This document shows, piece after piece, positions 57,394 to 64,000 of a stretch of DNA of 64,000 bases. Source of the stretch: Hygrophila difformis. Its lineage: Eukaryota; Streptophyta; Magnoliopsida; Lamiales; Acanthaceae. The notes under the pieces were generated by a model. The model had not been told where the DNA came from, made no database searches, and saw only the letters and a list, made by a program, of their open reading frames with translations. The translations under genes were made by a program, and so were the position numbers. The stretch lies in contig JAOANR010000003.1 of NCBI GenBank assembly GCA_030278955.1, forward strand, positions 56,165,628-56,229,627. Reading direction: 5' to 3'. The stretch's first letter is position 1. Every line of letters begins with the position of its first letter.

Positions 57394-59513
57394 TCAATCT
57401 CTCTTCTCAGTCTTCACTTCTTCGGTTGGGTTTGCACTACATTTTGAAGAGGAGAATGCATCCATTAAATTTTTGTTGATCTCATCATTAGGTTCAACAG
57501 AAGTCTTCATGGGCGGGTAACTCGGGGTGTCCTGAGAAGGTTGATGGCTCTCAGAAAACATTGAAGGATTATTGGACGTTCCGGATTCATCTTCAATGTG
57601 ACTTTTTTCATCAACAGGTATTAGAACATTCTTCAAATAATTAACAACCAATGGTCGTTCAAACCTCCAAGTTTCTCCATCTCCAACTTTTACACCAAAT
57701 ATAAACTTCTTGTTCATTAGAAGCTGGAAGATATAAGAAGGGAATTCTTCCTCCTACATACAGAAAAAGATGTCAATTCATATAACATTCAATTGAATTG
57801 TTTTCTTAAAAAAAGTGAAACAATGAGTATAGATATATAATACCTCAGTCATCTCCTGGTACAACTCAGATGCACTCTTCCCAAACAGATCTTTTGCTTC
57901 TGTATCCCAAATGAGCAAGGAACATGAACTTGTATCATCCGCAACAAAGATGATTAATTTATACTTCATTTCTGGAGAATCTGGCCAGGATTTACACTTT
58001 TCACAATAAAATGCTCTATTCATATCTTTTAGCTTTTTTCTGCATGTACTACATGAATAATAGAACCATCCAGCTGAATCATCTATATTCACAACGATTG
58101 CACTAAGATAAAATGAACCACCCTGTTAAAATAATAATAATAATAATAATCAATAAGAAATATTCATATAATTAAGGTGGTAAAAGAAAATTTAATATTA
58201 AAAATTACCACCTGGGAAGAACATGTCTCTTTAATAGTCGATAATGACAATGTGTCCGAAGAAATTTCCTGTCCTTCAGAAGATATACTACCGGGAGGGA
58301 AGCTAGAGATTGACCTTTCAGATAAGGTAATATTGACAATCCTATTTTAAAATCATGTTACACAAAATCATTATTATTTTATTTGAATAATCTATATTAT
58401 TATATTATGAAATTAATTCATAACTGACCTTTCCAGAAAATCTTGAACCTGAGGAATTTTTGCATTTAAAAGGAGTTTCGATACACGAAATGCATTTTGA
58501 ATTTGGACTTTACCTAAAGTAAAAAAATAGATGAAATTAGATAGATCATAGCAGGAAATTATTGATTGAAATATAAATTCGTTAAATGTTATAGACACAA
58601 ACCTTGATATGAAGTCGCACGACAGAACTGAATAATAAGTATATTCCTCGCAATGTCGTGCTCATTGAACTCCAACAGAAATGCGTCCACATATTCCTCC
58701 CATATAGTACAATTTAAAACAATTCCCCTAATGTTTGTATTTAAAAATAAAAATATAATTAATACTCTAGAAAAACTTAAAGAAGTAGATAAAATTTATT
58801 GCAAAATAGTTAATATATTACTCATAATCCTGAAGAACAATTTCAAGGAGGCGCTTCTCCTTTCCATCCCGAGTGTGTTTCTTCCTTGGATCTCCAATTT
58901 TTACTACGCGGCCAATAATATCTATTTTGAATAAGGAAAAAAAACAAATATATCAGTTAGTAGGTATTATATTCCATATCTAAATTTAAATAATGTTGAA
59001 AATATAAATGCTTAAAAGTAATCTCACCAAAAGGAGCTGCATCTTGAGGATCCTTCATTGCTATAATGTCTTTGAAAGGTTTGAAAATATATGTTAAGTC
59101 AGGAAAATCAGAATCCTTAGATGGAAATACATTTGAATTTCCATACAAATTGCCCTTAACCGGAACTTGTCTTTGTTATCATTAACAAAGAATCTAGATA
59201 CTGAATAGACAGATCCCTCATGAAAAATCTTCTCAAACTTTTTAGCTACAGATTTTGCAGCAGTAAAGTGAAATCGGGTACCCTAAATTTCCAGAAAACC
59301 ATATTATTATTTATCTAACATAATATTATTTATTCAAAAATAAGGGAAAGGAAAATTCACAAACCTCATGGTCATGTAAGATACATTCGAAGCTAATTAT
59401 GAAGTCTTTTTGTTGACTCGCCACAGCATAACAACGCACGCACCTTCCCTTGACGACTGCTTTAACAGACAAATTAAAGGATTCAAATCCTTAAAGAGGG
59501 AAATATTATCCAT
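57394..59513 (-). pseudogene. Helitron RPA70-like single-strand DNA-binding protein
   Basis: Eight exons: 59513-59365, 59282-59028, 58921-58822, 58727-58603, 58513-58429, 58341-58212, 58122-57844, 57753-57394, with GT-AG borders. Order: OB-fold A (VVKGRCVRCYAVAS, FHFTAAKSVAKKFEKIF), OB-fold B (DIIGRVVKIGDPRKKH, LNCTIWEEYVDAFL), then a C-terminal OB-fold with zinc site (CSTCRKK...CEKCKSW) and KYKLIIFVADDTS. The acidic/serine-rich tail ends at 57394. RPA-like proteins accompany RepHel in plant Helitrons and probably coat the displaced strand. Small frame slips are apparent in exon 1 (after DLNPL) and exon 2 (before NLYGNSNVF), so it is probably inactive. Downstream exons are clean. A CTATAAATA at 59621-59629 on the minus strand could be its TATA box. 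Confidence 0.8.
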
Positions 59514-59694
59514 TGGAGGAATGAAGGAACGTGAGTAGTATTTCAACTTCAAGTAAAAGTGCAATTGAAAGGATGCTTTATAAGATGTTTGAATTTATAA
59601 TTTTAGCAATGGAGTGAAAGCATATTTATAGTGTTTTGTTTCCAAATCTTAATGATATAAAATCGGTTCCAAAAAAGATATAAAATTGGATTTG

Positions 59695-59697
<3 letters not shown>

Positions 59698-59727
<30 letters not shown>
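59698..59727. repeat. (TA)n run at Helitron junction
   Basis: About 15 TA units immediately left of the third Helitron 3' end. AT-dinucleotide tracts are favoured Helitron targets. Confidence 0.9.
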
Positions 59728-59770
59728 CTAGAACTCTTCTAGGTAGCGCGCGCCACGCTGCGCGCACCCG
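59728..59770 (-). mobile_element. 3' end of a third Helitron whose body lies to the right
   Basis: Read on the minus strand: GTGCGCGCAGCGTGGCGCGC (GC-rich hairpin), a short spacer and TTCTAG followed by T. This fits a Helitron 3' terminus but differs in hairpin sequence from the other two, so it is another family. The body would extend right from here. Its 5' TC end was not found and may lie beyond the window. Confidence 0.6.
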
Positions 59771-61190
59771 TTGGGGAAAAAACATTATAGAAAATTGTAA
59801 TAAGATACTCAATTGAAATGAAAATAAAATTAAGATAAATTTAATTGTGAGATCTGGTTACACCCCAAAAACAAAATAGCAATCAATATTCAAGAAATTA
59901 TCCAAATGCTGAAGTTCTAACTATATTTTTTTTATTGACCCGTTGCCAGAAAACTATAAAAGAAATTCAAATGAACAATCCGTGCACCTGTATGTACTCT
60001 TCTAGATTCTAGATAACCAACTATGCCTTGTTCTCAATTATATAAAATATAATTGCATCATACATTCCTCACCTAATTGCAAGCTCCCAAACCAGGCAAC
60101 AAAAACTGTAAGAATGATAGAGCATGCTGGGCAATATCTGCAAGCACAAAAGCAAAAGAAGTTTCGATATATTGCTAGCCAACATCAGAAGCCAAGATAA
60201 ATTGTAATGGAATGCTTTGTTAATCTGTGATGTATTTACACTTTGGATCGCATTTAGCTCTAGCAGCTATGCCTAGATAGATGATAACCAAATGATAATT
60301 TAAGAAGCCAATTCATTAAGTTTTCAAGATTCAATATGTAGTATAACATGGTCACAATAAGAACCACATTGATCTCATTTATGAGGAAAAAATTAAATGG
60401 AAGTTACAGAATATATCTCGAAATGAGCAGGCCATGTCGACAATTTCTTCTTTCCAGGCCGAACATTTTCACAACACGATCACATCGCAATATAGATTTT
60501 TTCTCATAAGGAAGCTGGCAATATCTTCAGTTTCTAAAACTAATAAGATACAGGGATGAATGCCAAAAAATTATTAGACCAAAAACCAACAACCATATAC
60601 TACTACATCATTAGGATGTCAAGAAACAACATTATTTCATCATCATGATTCTAGCAGAAAAGTCTTCAAAGAAAGCCAAATAAACAAGCACTAAAAAATT
60701 CAACAGCAGCAGCTTCGGGGAGACAAGGATTTGAACGGATAAAATTTTGGGATAATACACATACTACTATATAACATAAAAATAATATTCCCCAACTCAT
60801 TCAACAGTCATCATCTCCAACCCTAACTCAATTTAATCAACAAAAAAATCCCCAAATGTTCAACAATTCCACAAACTTCAAACATCAATGGAGAAAGAAA
60901 AGAGAATAAGAGAAAGAATAAGAGAGGGGATGGAAGAATCATAAAACATTGATATTTAGGGGGATAATGAGATAAAAGGCAACAACATATTCTTTAGAGA
61001 AGGCGCATAATCATTTGCCTTTAACAACGGTCAAAATATGCAAACTCCTTAATAACGGCATGAGAAGAAAGCTAGCAAATGGAATACTGCGAAACACCAT
61101 AACTTGCCTTTTTTATTGGTGATACACCTGAATAGAATATGCATGTGCGTAACAATTTGTGCTTTGCATTTTTCATGAAGGCTTTGGACT
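59771..61190. other. probable Helitron interior, no gene recognised
   Basis: AT-rich with no domain-bearing frame on either strand. It could hold UTR or intron sequence of a captured gene. Confidence 0.45.
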
Positions 61191-61286
61191 CTAGCTCTGA
61201 GTTCTGATTCTTTTCCACCAATCAACATTTTTGGGTTCTAGTCCAATGTCTCGACGTGCTTTAGCACCAACAAAGGCATGTAAGAG
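61191..61286 (-). pseudogene. possible terminal exon of an unidentified gene
   Basis: After a good acceptor (TGAATTTACAG) the minus strand encodes 31 residues, LLHAFVGAKARRDIGLEPKN and so on, ending WWKRIRTQS then TAG. Coding-like composition and a clean 3' splice site suggest a real last exon. I do not recognise the protein and cannot find convincing partner exons. It could belong to a fragment captured by the Helitron ending at 59728. Confidence 0.35.
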
Positions 61287-63250
61287 CTGTAAATTCAAGT
61301 AAAAAAGAGTAAATAAAATATGCTGGGACAAAATGAAAGAGATTTAATCCGGTAATGCCAGGAATACCCCTCCCTCAGTCACATAGGAATATATACAAGA
61401 CATTCAAGTTCCTTGAAAAAGAGTAGAGAGTGTTCACCAATAGAAAGACTGGCTGTCCCCGTGTCCAATGCGTAGACCCCATCAGTTGGATTTTCCTTTA
61501 CGGGTTCTCGAACTCAAACCAAATTAAAAATTAATTTGTGGAATCTCCCAAAATATGGAATCTTCGTCCAATAACCTTGTAATAATAGAATTCAGTAAAA
61601 AGCAAACCACACACAAAAGAGAGAATTTGCACATTATGCTAAACAATGAGTTTGGATTATGCTTGTTGAAGACAGAGATAAAGCTGTTTCTTAGAAGCCG
61701 ATTCATCATGTCATAGTAAACATTTCGACTATCCAAATTGAAATATCAGCATAAAAATGTAGCAATTCATTCAATTACACAGCTAAAAACTATCCATTTT
61801 GTACAACATTCAAATAAGCCATATCATCATGCTTCATGAGTCTCATATTCACAATGAAATTTAATTACTATGGTTTTTCATGAAATTAAAGGCAGTTTAA
61901 CAAAATTGATGGCCATATTAATTGCATATATGCATTTTAAGTAAATGCAAATACAAATTATGAAAAACAATCGATAGTTTATAGCAGGAAAATACTTTAG
62001 AAGAATAAGGATAAACTACTACCATGGTAGCCCAAGAAAGATACAAGAAGTTAATATGAATCGAATGTGCCATTAAGAAATTATACCTGCGACAAAAACA
62101 TAACTAATTTCTATGAGAGATCAAAATCAATGCAAAGAAACACTTCAATATAGTCCATAACTAATTCCCATAGAAGATCAAAACATAACTGCTTCCTCCT
62201 ATTCATTTATTTCCTCCTATTGACATTTTGATCCGTAATGGAAATTAGTTCTGTTTTGATCTTCTATTGACTGCTTCCACCTGTTTCTTCCAATTGACTT
62301 CTTACAAATGCAGCTAAATGACAATTTACAAAGCACATTATTCGATCAAATGCTCTCAATCTGAAACCTACACCTCCCTGCCAGTGAAATGAAGGAATAC
62401 AACCAGTTAATAGTTAGGCTTAAATGCAAGAATAAATATCATTCTAATCACAAAAAAAAAAGCTTCATATGGACAAGTTAATGATATAGAGACAGATGAT
62501 TCATGAAGAAATTAAGTCATAAGCACACACCATTATGGACAATTTTATATCAAATTAAGTCATGTGCACACACAATTGAAGAATCCATTGAATTTCGCAA
62601 CACATAGCACTTAGATGGATTCAAAATTTCAAAAGGATTCGAAATCTTAAATTTGAAACTCACAAACACGTTGCTAATATATAGATACCCTAGAATCTAT
62701 AATGATTTCCAAGCTCAAGAGTTGAAATTTTTTTAGTAAAAGATGGAACGGGCAAGGGAATACGGAAGCAGGGATACACCAAAAGAAGTCTCTAATCAAC
62801 TAATCCCCAAACCGAAAAACTAAACAAGTGACAGATTGGCAAAAACCACATACTATAAGAAAAATCTCCTACGCCCTATGTTTTGTGAGTTCGATCTCAT
62901 CGTGACAGGGACGACCCGAACCAGTCTGGAGATCTGCGTCCCACATTTAAATCTGCTTTGGACGACCGGCGAGGGTGGAGCCCGGGACGGGCAAAAACGG
63001 CCACGATGGGGCAGCGACAAACAGAGGGATAAAAGTTCACAAATAAATCAGTGACCAAAGTTCAAATAAGCTTTACATGGAAAAACCGAACTGAAGATTC
63101 CCCTACCCCAACTGTGAAGAAATAATTCCACCGTCAATCTCCGAAATCAATAAATCCAGATTCAAATCTCCATAGCACATATCATTGAAGGAACAATCAT
63201 AATGAGAATAAAAACCCTAGACCTGCGACTCCAAAAGAAAACATTTGTTA
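61287..63250. other. no gene recognised; one GC-rich patch
   Basis: Mostly AT-rich. A GC-rich patch at 62900-63010 (GACCGGCGAGGGTGGAGCCC) contrasts with the surroundings and might be exonic or repeat-derived. No domain seen. Confidence 0.4.
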
Positions 63251-63254
63251 CCTT

Positions 63255-63434
63255 AATCGGATGCTTGTGAGACGACGAGTAGAATGGTGATTGTGGAGGA
63301 GAGCAAGGGCTGGTAGGCGAGGGTTGTACGCGCACGGTGTTGGGAGGCAACAGATGCGGGGAAGAGCGATTGCGCGATTGCAGAGGAGGGCAATGGCTGG
63401 TAGGCGAGGGATGCATCATTTCAACATCTTTCAA
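63255..63434 (-). other. GC-rich possible 5' exon with internal duplication
   Basis: The word GCTGGTAGGCGAGGG occurs twice (63309-63323, 63390-63404), with related flanks (GAGGAGAGCAAGG, GAGGAGGGCAATG). On the minus strand the block reads as a proline/serine-rich segment starting at 63434 or 63419 and ends in a plausible donor TTAAG|GTAAC at about 63251. It may be the 5' exon of the transcription unit ending at 61191. Weak evidence. Confidence 0.3.
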
Positions 63435-63627
63435 TTAAGATTTCCTTCTTGCCTACAGTACAATCATTGAAGTGATTAAAAGTATGCTCAGATATAGATG
63501 CAATATCTAATTATGTTTAATATATTTTTCTAACATATGCATTCCCCAACGATGGAGTTTACTTATAAAAATAGTTTTCAAAGGCCATCCTTTAAACTTT
63601 AAATTTAAAATCTAAGGACCAGCATTA

Positions 63628-63870
63628 CTAAAAACTATTTCTATAAGCAAACTCCATCTTATCAGGAATTGGACCAACAACATCCCATGCATAAACTCCA
63701 CATTTAAAATCTAACAATATCCAACGTTCAGAAAATACCACGTTGTCTAGTTTCACAAATGTGCATGCATATTCCCTGGGAAATGATGAAACCATCTCTT
63801 TTTTGAAGCAGCTTTCTTGAACCAGATTTCTTCTAGCAGCTGCTTCTTTCTTTGCGTTCCTGAATCCCAT
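63628..63870 (-). pseudogene. unidentified coding-like segment
   Basis: After an acceptor-like GGGATTCAG the minus strand stays open for about 80 codons (NAKKEAAARRNLVQES..., CTFVKLDNVVFSERWILLDF, VVGPIPDKMEFAYRN) to a stop at 63628. Residue composition is protein-like, unlike the random frames nearby, but I recognise no family. Probably part of a gene or gene fragment continuing rightwards. Confidence 0.35.
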
Positions 63871-64000
63871 TCCACTCTCATACAGGCACAATAAACAAAA
63901 TTTGACTAAATAAAACTGATTAGGATTGCATATTCATAGTATGCCTTTTAAGGTTTCCAGTAGCAACATAGATTGACTAAGAAACAGAATTAGGCTAAGC

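Larger units (their letters stand above)
46868..59727 (-). mobile_element. large autonomous-type Helitron with RepHel, RPA and captured gene fragments
   Basis: The 3' terminus is CTAG at 46868-46871, followed by T on the minus strand and preceded by the hairpin CCGCGCATTGCGCGG, as required for Helitrons (CTRR end, insertion between A and T). Reading leftward on the minus strand, it carries an RPA70-like gene, captured fragments, the multi-exon RepHel gene, an FAD monooxygenase fragment and the terminus. The 5' TC end is not resolved. It must lie between the RPA start (59513) and the next Helitron end at 59728, or be disrupted by it. Later insertions: an L1 fragment (46982-47209), a smaller Helitron (51999-53813) and a MITE (56095-56552). 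Confidence 0.82.

Noticed and set aside
57394..59513. Host replication protein A large subunit gene
   Set aside because: Small frame slips, location beside RepHel and the known association of RPA-like genes with plant Helitrons favour a Helitron gene.
1..64000. CRISPR arrays, bacterial operons, phage or organellar genes
   Set aside because: No regularly spaced identical repeats, no ribosome-binding-site operons and no organelle genes were seen; the window is plant nuclear DNA.

Overview
The window is nuclear DNA of a flowering plant, almost certainly a eudicot. It is AT-rich, the genes have short exons and GT-AG introns, and it is packed with plant repeat classes: Ty1/copia, L1 LINE, tRNA-derived SINEs, Stowaway-, Tourist-, CACTA- and hAT-type MITEs, and Helitrons. 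The species cannot be named from sequence alone. I see no bacterial operon, CRISPR array, rRNA or genuine tRNA gene.

Only two loci look like intact host genes. One is a short receptor-like kinase on the minus strand (19732-21414, two exons, 383 aa). The other is a 13-exon plus-strand gene (37976-43203, 635 aa) matching the GT77 extensin arabinosyltransferase XEG113. All of its exon phases close, and its promoter carries clustered TGGGCY boxes.

Layout: 1-10.1 kb is intergenic DNA with a probable Gypsy LTR remnant, a MITE nested inside another MITE, CACTA MITEs, SINEs and a perfect-stem hairpin. 10.1-15.8 kb is one nearly full-length but inactivated L1-type LINE with a 12-bp target duplication. 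15.8-19.7 kb holds MITEs, SINEs and a GATC-rich hAT element. 19.7-21.4 kb is the kinase. 21.8-34.7 kb holds two Ty1/copia elements in opposite orientation. Their interiors are nearly identical but their LTRs are unrelated, and the second sits inside an old hAT element. 35-37.9 kb is the XEG113 upstream region, then XEG113. 45.2-46.7 kb is a decayed ABCE (RNase L inhibitor) ATPase pseudogene.

46.87 kb to about 59.7 kb is a large minus-strand Helitron. It encodes a multi-exon RepHel (Rep plus Pif1-like helicase) and an eight-exon RPA70-like protein, both lightly broken. It also carries fragments of unrelated host genes: two exons of an FAD monooxygenase, a serine-carboxypeptidase-like exon, and the first exon of what looks like MED18. 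A second, non-coding Helitron (51999-53813) sits precisely in a RepHel intron. A third Helitron 3' end starts at 59728, and its body runs right, possibly past the window end.

Functionally the host genes are unrelated neighbours. The main story is repeat biology: nested insertions datable by target duplications, LTR replacement between copia elements, gag loss in a still recently active copia lineage, and gene capture by a Helitron.
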